Source: Toxotes chatareus
Lineage: Eukaryota > Chordata > Actinopteri > Toxotidae
NCBI GenBank assembly: GCA_016801885.1
Contig: JAFBJY010000359.1
Coordinates: forward strand, 124,001 to 188,000
Length of the DNA: 64,000 bases
Direction: 5' to 3'
The notes beneath the pieces were generated by a model. It was not told the DNA's origin and did no database searches. It saw only the letters and a list, made by a program, of their open reading frames with translations. The translations under genes were made by a program, and so were the position numbers. Below, one piece after another: positions 33,561 to 45,740 of the stretch (its first letter is position 1; every line of letters starts with the position of its first letter).

Positions 33561-35816
33561 GTTGCCATTAGACATTGAGAGCTATGTTGACTCATGCACA
33601 GAGGAACTGCCCAGAGACACCATCCTGGCAACATGGGAGGGCAGCAGGGCTGCTAAGCAACAAGAAGTTGCCTATGTCGCTGTGATGGACCTGTCACAAA
33701 ACAGTCTGACCTTACAGTCACCAGAAGTCCTCCCAACCATAGGCCACAACGAGCTCATGAAATCTCAGCGAGAGGATCCCGCCATCAGCCGAGTCATCAC
33801 GCTGAAAGAGACCAGTAACATTCTGACCAGTGACATGAGGAGAGGAGTGGGGGGGTTGGCAAGGAAACTTCTCCATGAGTGGGAGAAGCTTCACCTCAAA
33901 GATGGACTATTGTATAGGAAAACCAGCCAGAGAAACCAACTTGTCCTGCCTGACCAGTACCGGCCTATGGTCCTGAGACACCTACATGATGATATGGGCC
34001 ATGTGGGGACCGAAAGGGTCCTGGGTCTAGCCGAGACCGGTTTTACTGGCCATACATGAAACGGGATGTAGAATCTTATGTGACAAGAAAGTGTCCCTGC
34101 ATTAAGCAGAAAAAGCCTGTCTCACACATCAGAGCACCCATGGGGAGCATTACCACCAACTCGCCCCTTGAGCTTGTGTCTGTCGACTATCTTCACTTGG
34201 AAGCTAGCAAAGGGGGCTTTGAGTATATCCTTGTTGTTGTAGACCATTTCACCAGGTTCGCACAAGCCTATGCTACCAAAAACAAGTCTGGAAAGACAGC
34301 TGCAGAGAAACTCTTTGATGACTTCATTCCACGGTTTGGCTACCCTTGGAGATTGCATCATGACCAAGGGAGGGAATTTGAGAACGAACTCTTCAAAACC
34401 TTGCAACAGCTGAGTGGAGTGGGTCACTCAAGGACCACCCCCTACCACCCTCAGGGAAATCCTGCAGAGAGGTTTAATCGTACATTGCTTCAAATGCTCA
34501 GAACCCTGAAAGAAAAAGAAAAGGAAAGGTGGAAAGACCACCTCCCCCAAGTTGTTCATGCCTATAACTGTACAAGGCACGAGGCGACTGGGTTCTCACC
34601 CTTTTACCTGATGTACGGCCGTCATCCACGTCTGCCTGTGGATATGATATTTGGCCTGACCACTGAAGAAGAAGCCACTTCTCCTCGAGGCTATGCCGAG
34701 AAGTGGGCCTCAAGAATGAAGGAAGCTTACAGGCTTGCCTCTGAGAATAGTCAGCAGTCAAGTTCTCGAGGAAAGCAGTACTATGACCGCCACATGAAAG
34801 GTGTTGTCCTGGAACCAGGTGATCGTGTCTTGGTGAGAAACCTGGGTGAGAGAGGGGGGCCAGGCAAGCTGAGAGCTTACTGGGAAGACCAGGTTCATGT
34901 TGTGAAAGAGAGGATTGCTGATGGACCTGTTTACAAAGTGACGCCAGAGACAGGTGGAGACAGAGTGCGGACATTACACCGCAATCTCCTTCACTTGGTC
35001 AATGACTTACCTGTAGACCTACCCCAGCCATCACAGAAATCATTAACCAGCAGAACAAACCCCCCATCAGGACATTTACCTGCCCCACCAACTGAACCTC
35101 ACCTTCACCAGAGGGCAAGGAAAAGTCAGTCAAATGTAAAGAAACAAAGGGTATGGAATCCAAGCAGTGACTCCTCAGAAGATGATGAACCACGCTACTG
35201 GCTTAGAATACCAGTAAGGAGAGGTCTTGAGGGTACACAACCACAGCCTGTGCGTGAATCGCAGAGAAATCCTAATCATGTGACAGTCGCTGAGAGACCT
35301 GAACGACCCCAACCTCTCACACCTGAAAGAGAAACCAGAATTGTGCCTATCAGTGAAAGGGGAGGGAGCATGCCCATAGTAGAGGCTGAAGAAACAAGGC
35401 ACAGAACACATGAGGAGGAAGGAAACGAAAAGGAGCACTTGCCTGTTAATCCCATACCTACAGGATGGGAGGAGGAGGATGTGATGCAGCTGGCCCCTGG
35501 ACCATTGCCCTTTAGAGCAGTCAGTGAGCAGTCCCAAGATGATCCAATTAGTCAGCCGCAAATGCGGAAGTCCACTCGTGAAAGAAGGCCTCCCCAGATG
35601 TTCACATATGAATCACTAGGCCAGCCCTCTTACCAGCCCCAAACAACATGCAACACAGTGGGGGCCCAGGGATCACCCTCATTTCCAGTTTGGGAAATGC
35701 AGACATACCCCATGACCTACTACTCCCCAGTCCAGACAGTGCCATGTCCCACATCATACCAGCTTCTACCTTACACTCCAACCATGCGGTACGCTGCACC
35801 ACTATTTGGGTACTAA
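33561..35816 (+). pseudogene. Gypsy integrase and C-terminal tail, copy B
   Basis: An HHCC-type zinc region (HLHDDMGH...CPC) straddles a frame change at about 34057. The catalytic core follows with the three acidic positions in SVDYLHLE, LHHDQGREFEN and NPAERFNRTL. The GPY/F-like C-terminal domain has LEPGDRVLVRN and GPVYKVTPE. A long Pro/Glu/Gln-rich tail runs to TAA at 35816. The 586-residue frame from 34056 is the longest in the window. No chromodomain or envelope is seen. Confidence 0.8.
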
Positions 35817-35939
35817 TTGACACACACACACGTAAATATACTTATCTTTGAGTGTTGAAAGTGTTCATAGAATTTATAAGTGTTTGAGGTTCATGGGTTT
35901 GGAAATGTCTGGAGCCATTTTTTATTTTGTCAGGGAGCG
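35817..35939 (+). other. Pol-to-LTR spacer with polypurine-like end
   Basis: A short non-coding stretch ends TCAGGGAGCG immediately before the 3' LTR. The purine-rich AGGGAG is the best polypurine-tract candidate, but it is short. Confidence 0.4.
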
Positions 35940-37215
35940 TGTGACGCACACAAAATGTGTGGTCACATTTTCTGTAATTGTGTTTATATATTTTTTATAT
36001 AGTGTATACAAAATATATATTTTTTTATCCATGATTTACTTGTGTACCATTCTTGTGATGAAAACAGCTGAATGTGAGCTGTAACGGTTAATTTTGGCTT
36101 CTTGGCAAGCCCTCTCTGCAACATAGTTGCTTATTGGTATCGCCAGTAGGAGGCGGTGTGGCGCTGTGCTTCTTTTTTACGGACCCTCTTTGTCAAGCGG
36201 ACTCGCTGTCTTCCTCATTCGACAGAAGCTGAAGCTGCATAGAAAAGGAGTACATGTCGCCTGTGTCATCCTTTTCTCCTGTTTTATACAGGTTTGTTAA
36301 GTTTCCTTCAACTTGTATAACTATTCAATTCAATTCAATTCAATTTTATTTATATAGCGCCTTCAACAATCAAAATTGTCTCAAAGCGCTTTACAGAGAC
36401 CCAGAGCCTGACCCCAGAGCAAGCACTTAAGGCGACAGTGGCAAGGAAAACTCCCTTTTAACAGGAAGAAACCTTGAGCACACATGAGTTATCAAACACC
36501 TAAAAAAAAATGAATGTGAAATCGATTTTGTAGTACAGATATTGTTTCTCTTTAGTTTTCTTTTGTGTAGCCTAAGATGGCGCTGGTCATAACCGTTTTA
36601 TTGAAATTAGCATAAATTACAAATATGGTCCTGATTTTGGCTCCAGCACATTCCATTTCGGGTAAAAGTGAGATCTTAGTGGTCATAGTTTATTTTGGTT
36701 ACTGTGTTTTGATTGATAGATTGTTCTGATATATTCCTGATTTTGTTTAGCACCTTGAACGGCTATTTTGCAAGTCTTGGCTCATGCATTTTTTTTTTAA
36801 TTGACATGCAGTTGTCATGATTGATAGTTTTTTTTGGTTTTCTACTAAATATGCAGTATGGCGTACTAAATGTAAATACAGCTCAGCTTAAATGCTGAAT
36901 AAGCACACATTAACCCAGTAGCAGACTGGTTGAACGTAATTATTTTTTTTATTATTGTAAGAAAGACTGGGATTTACTTTCAAGTAAAGGACTGTAACTA
37001 GATTAAGTATTTTGTTTACTTTTGATACTGTGAAATTTTGTATGGATTTAATCATAAAAAGAATATCGTCAGAAGTATATTTTGCATGTTGGCAAATAAA
37101 ATTCGACAGAGCGAAGCTGCATAGAAAAGGAGTACATGTCGCCTGTGTCATCCTTTTCTCCTGTTTTATACAGAACCTTATCTGCATACACGTTCTCAAC
37201 CTGGGACCTGTAACA
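35940..37215 (+). repeat. 3' LTR (copy B) with L2-tail insertion
   Basis: It runs from TGTGACGC to CCTGTAACA and matches LTR A except for a 155-bp insertion at 36324-36478. It is followed by TCTA, matching the left flank. Its first 12 or so bases differ somewhat from LTR A. Confidence 0.8.
36324..36478 (-). mobile_element. L2-type 3' tail inside the 3' LTR, reverse
   Basis: ATTCAATTCAATTCAATT...TTTATATAGCGCC through ACCTTGAG is the reverse complement of 24959-25113. LTR A reads straight across this point, so this is a separate, very short L2 insertion. A target duplication is not clear. Confidence 0.8.
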
Positions 37216-37260
37216 TCTACATCCAGGAAGAGCACGTCTACATCCTTGATAGTGACCTTA
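37216..37260. repeat. Minisatellite continuation and TCTA, right
   Basis: TCTACATCCAGGAAGAGCAC plus a further partial unit continues the 72-bp repeat broken at 17515. Confidence 0.75.
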
Positions 37261-38886
37261 AAAAAAAAATCAACATGAAATAATTGGGTTCTTACCTTCA
37301 TAGTCGCCGGGTGATAACTGCAGGTGAAAACCGCTCCTATTTATATTGGGCTGAGGTTGGACACACCCATTCGGAACGAGCTGATACCAAGTTCGTTTTC
37401 CGGAAAAAGCACCATCCGATTCCAGGAATTTGACCTGCTAACATGAAGGCTTTGGGAAACTGATGTACATTGGGTAAGTGACACAGACACATGCCCGGGA
37501 CAGTTACTTTACTGAGGGGAACGTTTTAGAGCAAAGAGTGGGTAAGTTCAAGTTCCAGAAAAGGAACCTGGATCCGGTAAGTACCACCGAGCTGTATATT
37601 GGAATTCCAACTTTTCAACATGTGGGCATGCCAAAATTAATTTTTGGTGTGTAAATTATTATATGGTCTCGTGCTGCCACCTAGTGGATAAAAATAGAAG
37701 TGCAAAAGTTCAATTTTTTTGAAAAGGGTTTATTCATTGAAAAAGCAAAACATAATGACATTTGTAAATTATCCTTGAGGTGTGAAATGTGTATTTTTGC
37801 TGTTTTCACACGTTTAAAATGTATAATGTAGTAGTTATAAGGATTTGAAAAAAATTCCATATAAGCGAAACCACAATGCCGAGAATTCTACTAATCTGTG
37901 CCTAACACCGAGCTAACGGAGTATAATGGGGGTAGGGGAGTAGTAGAAGGTTATGGTTAGGATTATGGATTTGTTTTTAATTTTTCAATCCACAGTCTCC
38001 CCTGTCTCTTTTCTGTTGGCCCTCTGTCCAAATGGCACACGTCTGGATGCCAGTGTTTTTCAGATGCTGTAACGACTGCATCTGGAAATGTGCCAGGGAG
38101 GTGGTCAATCTGCACTCTACAAAAGTGCGGGATGTGCTGTTGAAGTCGTGTTAATACAGTTTTCCCCGTTTCCCCACACACACACACATCTTCCCTCAGG
38201 AACCACAGACAATGCAATAAGTCAGATTAGAGCTGTGGAGGCTGGACTCGCCCATTACTGGTCGTCCAGCACCCCCATGTGGATTAAATAGGAACTTCCT
38301 TTGGTTCTTCAGCATCCTGGTTCCTGTCCTGGGACCACTGCTCAACTGCTTCGGTGGAGGACACGGCAACAGGACTTAAGGGAGCGAGAGGTGCCTAGGT
38401 TTACTATTCAGTGGATGTGAGAAGTCTACTGGGTACCCTCTCTGTCCCTGTGAAAACAATTGATCTGCAACTTGATTATACTTTAAGAAATGTGCCTGGA
38501 ATGGTATTTGACTTTATGCAGTATTGCATGTGTTTATCTTTGGGTTAGACCTAGATCTTGGTGAGTAGTCTTTTATTGTTTGTATTTATTTTATATATAA
38601 AAAATACATATACATATATGTATTATACATAAAAACAGGAAATTAATTTCATTCGGGTGTATGTTATATTTTATTTTCATTGAAGGGTAGTGATTGTTGG
38701 AAATCCTAATAAACTCATGAAAACTATCTTTCCCGTGTCCCCCCTCTCCTGTGATGTCACCAAGGAAGCGTCACTGGAAGGTGGATTTTAATTGACCTTT
38801 GGCTAACCTCTTTCGCTCCCGTTCGCTCATCTAAAAGCTAGCATAAGGAGGAGCGTGCCTGTGTCCCCTCACCGTGCTCTCCACCT
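37261..38886. other. Mostly unrecognised; 5' region of the next gene
   Basis: No family recognised. A donor-like CCACCT|GTGAGT at 38886/38887 could end a non-coding first exon of the gene at 38962. Confidence 0.35.
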
Positions 38887-38961
38887 GTGAGTATTGTTGG
38901 TTAGTTTATATAGAATCATTACATTCCAGACTTATTTCGGATATTTATAGATCAGTCGAAA

Positions 38962-39478
38962 ATGTCGGATGGAGAGTCCCCGGGCAGATCGCTCTCTATC
39001 GACCGCGGCTGGAGAAGCAACCATAGACCTGGATGGGAGGTAAGTGAGGTTAGAGTTAGGAGGAGGAGGAGAGGGGAAAAGGTCAATTACGGGAGAGGAT
39101 AAGGTAGCGGGAGAAGGGGAGGTGCCAACTTTGGCACTGAGGCAGGGCTCCAATTCCTTAAAGATGGAGCAATATTTCTCACAGGAGTAAGGCTGGAGGA
39201 TTGAGATTTGGTCCTTGCTTTATGGAGTTTTCTTTTTCTTCTTTTTCTTTTCTTTTTCTCTTTTTTAGTGGGTTTTCTCACATAGGGTTTCAAACAATCA
39301 GCTAGAGGTCCAGTGTGAGTCCGCTGTTGGTGGAGTCACAGACACAGACCAACAACAGGAGAACCTGGAGCTCCAGGAGTCATTAAGATCAGAGTGTAAT
39401 AGTATCTGTGACTTTACTGTAAATATTCCAGTTCTGGATATCACAGCACAAAGTGGAGAGTGCTGTGTGTTATTTTAG
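38962..39478 (+). CDS. Candidate small two-exon gene ending in a CaaX-like motif
   Basis: Exon 1 (38962-39039) has ATG in the context GAAAATGT and 26 codons (MSDGESPGRSLSIDRGW...), ending at GAG|GTAAGT. Exon 2 (39269-39478) follows a long pyrimidine tract ending TTTTTTAG and stays open in the same phase for 69 codons to TAG. The product is about 95 residues, with a Gln/Glu-rich middle and the ending SGECCVLF. A terminal CVLF fits a CaaX prenylation signal. The segment LDITAQSGE resembles N-terminal modules I associate with multigene fish immune-receptor families, but I cannot name a family. A related remnant occurs at 45960-46015. Confidence 0.45.
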
Positions 39479-42420
39479 GAAGTTCACATATTTTATTGGT
39501 ATGGTGCAGGTTAGTTAAGGCGATGCAGTTGCTGTGCGCGTTATAAAAAGCCCTCCATTCCCATGTTCCCTAGGCCTCACACTGCTTTCTCTGTTTTAAA
39601 GGTGAGAGGTATGATTAGGGAATTAGGCTGGTCAATTGATGACATCACAGAGAGTGACATCACAGAGAAACCAGGCCAGAAATATATCAAAAGAGGACAC
39701 CAGAATACCAGAAGACATCAAAGGCACATCAAAGGCAGGTCAACTGATGACATCACAGTGACATGACAGAGTATAGAAAAGACTTTGTAGCTCCCCTGCA
39801 CCCACTACTACAGACAGCAGCCACTACTACTGCAGGGGAGCCCACTACCCCGCACCACTTACTGCTGTAGATTTTCCTCAACTCCAAACAATGTGGACTG
39901 TGAAGTGAAGCATTAACAAGCTCTCAGTCAGCACCATGGAAAGAGGCAGAGACGACTGCTGTTCTCTCTACAGTACAAAACTATTATCACTGTTTACACT
40001 TTTTATTTTTCTCATATGGTTCCATTTTTTCAGTTTTACTTCAAATTGATGAAATCACAGTTGCACAGTCATCTCTCTATCATCTCTTATTTCCATCCTA
40101 CCCTTTTTTTCCCAGATCCCAAGTCCAGTTCTCCTGCACTGCAGCCTCGTCTCCACTGACTCTACTGTTGCAGGGTGTAGACAGATATATTCCTCCTTCT
40201 GTCCACATGCTGCAGTTCAGCTGCTACTTTTCACCTGCCAGAGTGGAGCTTCAGTGTGATGGTGTAATGCATTCACACATGGTTCACACTGTAAATGTGT
40301 GAACCCTGGTCCATTAGTGAATTTGCTGTTGGGATGATCAGAGGGTTTGTAGAGTTGTTATGCTTCTTCCTCTTTGCATCATGATTTTCCACAGACTCTT
40401 GTCAGTTACAAAACAAGTAGAAAGTGTGAAAGTGCCAACGTGACTTTCCATCCATCCAGTATCAGGATACAGCTGAGAAAAGATGTGTATTGATTTAAGC
40501 TCTGAATCTGACAGCACATTACACAGCTCTCTCTCCACTCTGAGCTAATGACTCTTGGAGCTGTACTTTCCTCTGCTGTTGGTCTCTGTCCTGAATAAAG
40601 AGCTCCTCCGTCTGTTTCTGCTGACTCCATCCCAGTGGTTTCCATCACATTTGATTGACTGTTTTGCTGTTGTTGTTCTTCAGATCTGTGTTGCAGCACT
40701 GCAGCTCTCAGCTGGCATGTAAAGCCCATGAAATCTTGCCTAAAGACCTGGTTTTAATAACATGTTGCCTCTGACTGAGAGCCAAGCGACTGTAGAGCAG
40801 AGCATCACTTTCTGGTTCAGATCCAGTTTAAAGTGTGTTGGTCTCTGTCACTGGGCCTTTACTCCACAGAGTGAACTGGATCTCATCATTAATGGAAACA
40901 ATCCTAAATATCCTGGCAGAGAGAGAAGTGAGTCTCCATCTTCTCTTTCCACTTCACTTATTCTCCTTTACAGGAGTTCACTCTGCTGTGAACAGAGACA
41001 CCAGCTGCAATGTCTCTTCATAGAAGAGTTAAAGGAGGAAGAAAGATGATCCACAGCCAGTCAACACAGAATAATGGGATCTTTGTAGGGACTGTTGGTG
41101 TCAGTGTTCAACCATCTGGAACAACAACAACAAATGTGGTGATGGATCATCAGTTCAAAGCTGCAATTAGGAATGAATGTCACAATAAAAGCAAATGTGT
41201 ACAGTGATTGGTGAGATCTGAAAAGACAAAATGAATATCACTGTACTGTCAACTTGTCCAGAGGTTTTCTCTCACAAAAAAAGATGAGAGTTGAGTGGTG
41301 GTTTATCTTCATTCAGAAGAGGAATGAAGATAAAGTTTCCTCAGACATGCTGTTTCATTAGCCAGCTGGAAATCAGCGTGAAGACAAAATAATTGTTTAT
41401 CAGTACAAAACAAGATTCAGTTTCGCTTGATAGCCAACATGCTTAAGCTGAGGAAAACTTCAAATACCTTGGTACAGTTCTGGACTCCCTGGTGAGACTC
41501 AAAAAACCATAGATAGTCAGTTTGTTAAATCATCAGACAGATGAAAAAAAAGGCTCCAGCTTTGCTGCTGTCAGGTGGTGAAATGCTTCAAGGTAACTCA
41601 GCCTTCCCACAAAATTGGTTTCACGTTGCAGAGAGATTCTTATTAAACCAATGTTTAGAAAAATCAACACATAATATTGACACCAGCAGCCCTTTGATAA
41701 ACAGCTATTATGTCCAATGGAGCCTCCATAGTCAATCTGTTCTTCACCAGAAAGAAAATAATTCTGATCATGGTATAATTCTTCATAATTCTTTCATCAT
41801 CTTTTGTCCCAGCAACATAGGTGCAAAGTAGATGTCATTCATTTATCATTCTGCTCTCAGGTGTATAACCACAGATGGTTATTATACAAACAATCAGTTG
41901 GCCTCATTCATTGATCCTCTCTGAGGGAGCTACTGCTTTGTTTTTCCTCCACACACCCTCCACAGTGTGTTCCTCTCAAATCAGGAAATGTAAACTGTGT
42001 AACTAAGAAGCAGCTGTGAGCGAGGTTACCAGTCCACTGTACATGATGACAATAAAAAAAGAAATAACGCTACTGAATGAACTTATTTCTTCAATATGAC
42101 AGATGATGCTTGAAAAATATCCAGTTGTAGGAAGCAAAGGAAACAAGAGAAGAAGCTTTTACAAAAACAAGGTTCATGCTGATACTGATGTGCATTTTCA
42201 CTTTGCACTCATCAAACACGCATTCACAGATGACTACATGAATACATGACTACACACAAACATGACTTTATGTGTGTACAGGTCTAGTGTTTTTTTTTTT
42301 TTTGTATTCTTTGACAGAGGCACAGGTACTGAAATAGGTCTAAGATGCTGAGAGAGAGAGAGGTTAGGGCGAGGCAATGCATTATGCCAGAGAGTGTCCT
42401 CACAAAGATATAAGTACCAG
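39479..42420. other. Mostly unrecognised; short repeats
   Basis: Two 21-base copies of GGTCAAyTGATGACATCACAG (39630-39650 and 39738-39758) and a third CRE-like TGACATCACAG (39655-39665) lie before an 11-bp perfect inverted repeat, GCTCCCCTGCA at 39790-39800 and 39831-39841. The rest shows no gene I can support. Confidence 0.45.
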
Positions 42421-42800
42421 TATGTGTGTGTGAGTGTGTGTGTGTGTTTGTCCTTTGATGCCTTTAATGTATCAACATTCTACAGCCTGATGTCACAGGC
42501 TGCAGTAAGTGGACACACAGCCAGAGACAAGTTCAGAAGTCAAACAGGAGCAGAAACAGTTGGACTGGACAGGACTTGCTCATGATTTAGGAAGAAAGAA
42601 GCACTCAGATATTTCTGCACAATTATTGACAAGGAAGGGAGGAGCTACTGCTGTTACAAGGACAAGAGGAAACTACAGGAAAGTCCAGATCAGCTCCAAG
42701 GTTTTCAGTAAGTCAAACCTTTTTTAGTTGATGTCAGTGTTTCAGTTCAGTGGGATGTGTTTGTTAAATTAACATGATGTCTAATCACACAAGAACTTCA
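42421..42800 (+). repeat. Exon-like block, copy 2 of 3
   Basis: A TG-rich run, then CTTTGATGCCTTTAATGTATCAACATTCTACAG and the shared block. The ends of the conserved part carry donor-like GCA|GTAAGT and TTCA|GTAAGT. It is nearly identical to copy 3 at 45322-45740. Confidence 0.7.
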
Positions 42801-43185
42801 GCCCAAAGGTTTCAGTACATGTTCAGTTTATTTATGCTGATTGTATCTGTGAGATTTTCCTATTGTCAACTAAGGTTTCCATTTTTGGTTCAAAGCATTA
42901 TGGTTTGTGTTAAAGGAAAAGTGCCTATTTTTCCAAGTTTGTGTTTTAAACTTCAAATGTTCAAAAACATTCACATGCTTTTATGTAAATTGAAATCATT
43001 TGTGGTTGTTGCTTTGGATCCTCCTAAATGATGGAGCATAAAATCCACAGTCCATGTCCTGTGTAAAAGGGACTTCCAAAGTTCAAAAGAAGCAAACATG
43101 AGGCTTCAGCAGTCTGACTGAATGTGACCGAATGCGTACAGATGGAGAGGGAGAGGAGGAGAGAGGAAATCAGTGCATCACGTGA
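42801..43185. other. No recognised feature
   Basis: AT-rich; short frames without family features. Confidence 0.4.
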
Positions 43186-43520
43186 AGTCTTCCAGCAGTG
43201 TAGACCTATAGCAGCATAACTAGTGGCTCATTCAGGAAAGCCTTACTCAGCTCTGACTATAAGGTTCATCAAAGGGAAAGTTTGAAGCCTCCTCTTAAAC
43301 ATGGAGAGGGCGTCTGCCTCCAAGACCCAAACTAGTAGATGGTTCCACAGTAGAGGAGCCTGATATCTGAGGGCTCTGCCTCCCATTCTCTCTATTGGAG
43401 ACTTTAGGAACCACAAGTAAACCTGCATTCTGGGAACACAATGTTCCAGGGTAGTAGGGGATGGCTGCACTGCTGCTGTGACCCGGCTTGGTAACACAGT
43501 CGGCCATTGCCAACTCTTAA
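43186..43520 (-). mobile_element. L2-type LINE fragment, reverse
   Basis: The minus strand encodes MGGRALRYQAPLLWNHL, closely matching the C-terminal RT region of the L2 copies (near 32035-32085). The adjoining non-coding sequence (CTATAGCAGCATAACTAG) also matches the L2 3' UTR. Confidence 0.8.
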
Positions 43521-45318
43521 CATTCTCCTCTCCTTAGCTGTGTCTTCAGTAGCTAAACTTGTGTATCTATGCTGAGGATTAGAGAGAAAGCTCTGTTCTA
43601 AAACGTCTCTCTGTTTTCAGCTCTCAGGACTTTTGCAGCTTCTACCTCAGTCTCTACAGTTTGGAGTTTAGTCTCACTCCTGTGCTCTTGTTTGTACTTT
43701 GGGATATCAGCCTTATGTCACTGTTTACTGATCAATTACAGCCATATCAGAGCTGTGTTATGTTACTGATAATGCAAACCAAACTTTTCCTGCTGAACTG
43801 GGAAAAAGTTGTAGGAATATTGATTGTAGTTCTCAGTGAGTTGGCAATGCTTTAGTAGAAGCTCAGTGGAAAAACCCTTTTTTCACTGTTCCAGCACAGT
43901 TTGAGTGTTAGTGACCATTCATATCATGACTTGATGTGACTACAACCAACACAATGGAAAATCCTATTTGAATGGGTTTGTATTACACTTTTGTGTTTTA
44001 CTTTTCCAGCTCCTTCAACTTCACATTTTAATGTGAGGACTTCAACAATCACAATGTTTAATTCAAAGAACAGTGAAATATCACATTCAGTGTGCAGCTC
44101 ACACTGTTGGTGGTTGGTGTCTTCAGACTCCCTGAAAGCTGACATACAGTATTAGTTGAAGAAGGTAGTATTTTTATTTTGAATGAAACACATCCAGGTG
44201 TATCACTGTCCCTGTATAGCAGAGGTCTAAAGCCTGTTCTACAAAGGGCCATGTGGCTGCTGGTTTTTGTTCCAACCAATCAAGCACACAGTTTGACCAA
44301 TCAACTGTCTGAAGACTGAGATCAGTTGGTATCTTCTCTTCTCAAAGTTGGAATGTAGGTGGTGCAAAGCACAGAGAGCAGAGAGAGATGAAGAACCCTC
44401 TGAAATCAGTCCTGTAGTCCTTGAAGGAGGACTTATTATGGACTGACAGGAGACAGAAAGACACTTTACACTCATTTCTACCAGCAGTCAGCAGACAAAC
44501 ACTCATGAGAGCACCTTTACACCTCACTGTGACAAAAGAGACACAGCCCAGTTCAGCCTCTGCACACCTCTGAAGGACAAACACTGCTGTGACTGTATTT
44601 ACTACTCTGCATTGTCCCACCCATAGCACCATCTGATTGCTTACAAGCAGAGGTGATTGGCACGGGTAACAGCCAATCAACAGTGAAAGCTGTGCATGCA
44701 CGTTGCTCACACACACACAGAGAGGAGAAAAAGTTTTGCAGAGTGGAGAAGCTCCGGAGCGCAGGTTCTCCTGAAATTGTAATAAAGTCCCTCCAGACGT
44801 GTCTGTTAATCACTGGAAACAAAGTTGTTGATAATATCGATATGGAAATAGTCCGTGATAGTAGAAGTGTGTGTGTGTGAGAATGAGAGAGAGAGTAAAA
44901 ACCTAATGAAATCCCTTCAGTCCAGTTCTGTTGCAGGGAATCATGTTGATGTGAAGGCTGATTAGCTTTTAGCATAGATAGACGCTCAGCAGACTGTAGC
45001 AATGAGGAGAATGTGTGTTATCGTAGAGAACAGTGTGTGTTTGTGTGGAAGCTACATGAGAAACTCTACAACTCACGACTACTAATGTTACTGTGAGGCC
45101 CAATACGTTTGTTGTCTGTTCCTATGATAAACACTGATTATTAAAGTGAAGATGCTGTAGGCTGTTTAGTGTTTTTAACGGTTTAATCACTTGAAACAAG
45201 GTTGTTGATAATATTGATAGGGAAATAGTGATAATAGTAATTAGTGTGTGTAAAAGAGAGAGAGTAAAATTCAATTAGTTTTATTGCAGGGAAGCATGTT
45301 GAGGGGATGGCTAGAGAA

Positions 45319-45320
<2 letters not shown>
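43521..45320. other. Unrecognised sequence with local duplications
   Basis: About 120 bases at 44810-44950 (GTTGTTGATAATATCGATA...GTTGCAGGGAATCATGTTGA) recur with divergence at 45187-45305. At 44220-44330, 'ggctgctggtttttgttccaaccaatca' is a common dispersed teleost repeat. No gene supported. Confidence 0.45.
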
Positions 45321-45321
<1 letters not shown>

Positions 45322-45358
<37 letters not shown>

Positions 45359-45740
45359 ATGTCCTTTGATGCCTTTGATGTATCAACATTCTACAGTCTG
45401 ATGTCACAGGCTGCAGTAAGTGGACACACAGCCAGAGACAAGTTCAGAAGTCAAACAGGAGCAGAAACAGTTGGACTGGACAGGACCTGCTCATGATTTA
45501 GGAAGAAAGAAGCACTCAGATATTTCTGCACAATTATTGACAAGGAAGGGAGGAGCTACTGCTGTTACAAGGACAAGAGGAAACTACAGGAAAGTCCAGA
45601 TCAGCTCCAAGGTTTTCAGTAAGTTAATACATGTTAGTAGTTCATGTCAGTGTTTAGTTTAGAAGTTAATGTTTTGAAATGTTTTGTCCAAATGATATGT
45701 TTGTGAAATTGGGACGACAAGTAATCATACCCATAAGCCC
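45322..45740 (+). repeat. (TG)n and exon-like block, copy 3 of 3
   Basis: A perfect TG run of about 30 bases precedes the same lead and block as copy 2. The 65-codon frame is preserved. It ends TTTTCAGTAAGT. Confidence 0.75.

Larger units (their letters stand above)
17516..37215 (+). mobile_element. Composite Ty3/Gypsy element with L2 insertions and an internal duplication
   Basis: The outer boundaries are LTR ends (TGTG...TAACA) flanked by TCTA. The order is: LTR, gag-pol copy A, L2 copy A, partial LTR, gag-pol copy B up to RT, L2 copy B, rest of RT/RNase H, integrase, 3' LTR. The PBS matches tRNA-Pro. The protease-RT-RNase H-integrase order is the Ty3/Gypsy order. No envelope gene is seen. 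A simple history is one Gypsy insertion, one L2 insertion into its RT, then tandem duplication of a mid-LTR-to-L2-tail segment, followed by independent decay. Confidence 0.8.

Noticed and set aside
34122..35561. Minus-strand open frames of 101-158 codons
   Set aside because: They are shadows of the integrase reading frame.
35817..35939. Envelope gene after integrase
   Set aside because: Only about 120 bases separate the stop codon from the LTR, with no open frame of note.
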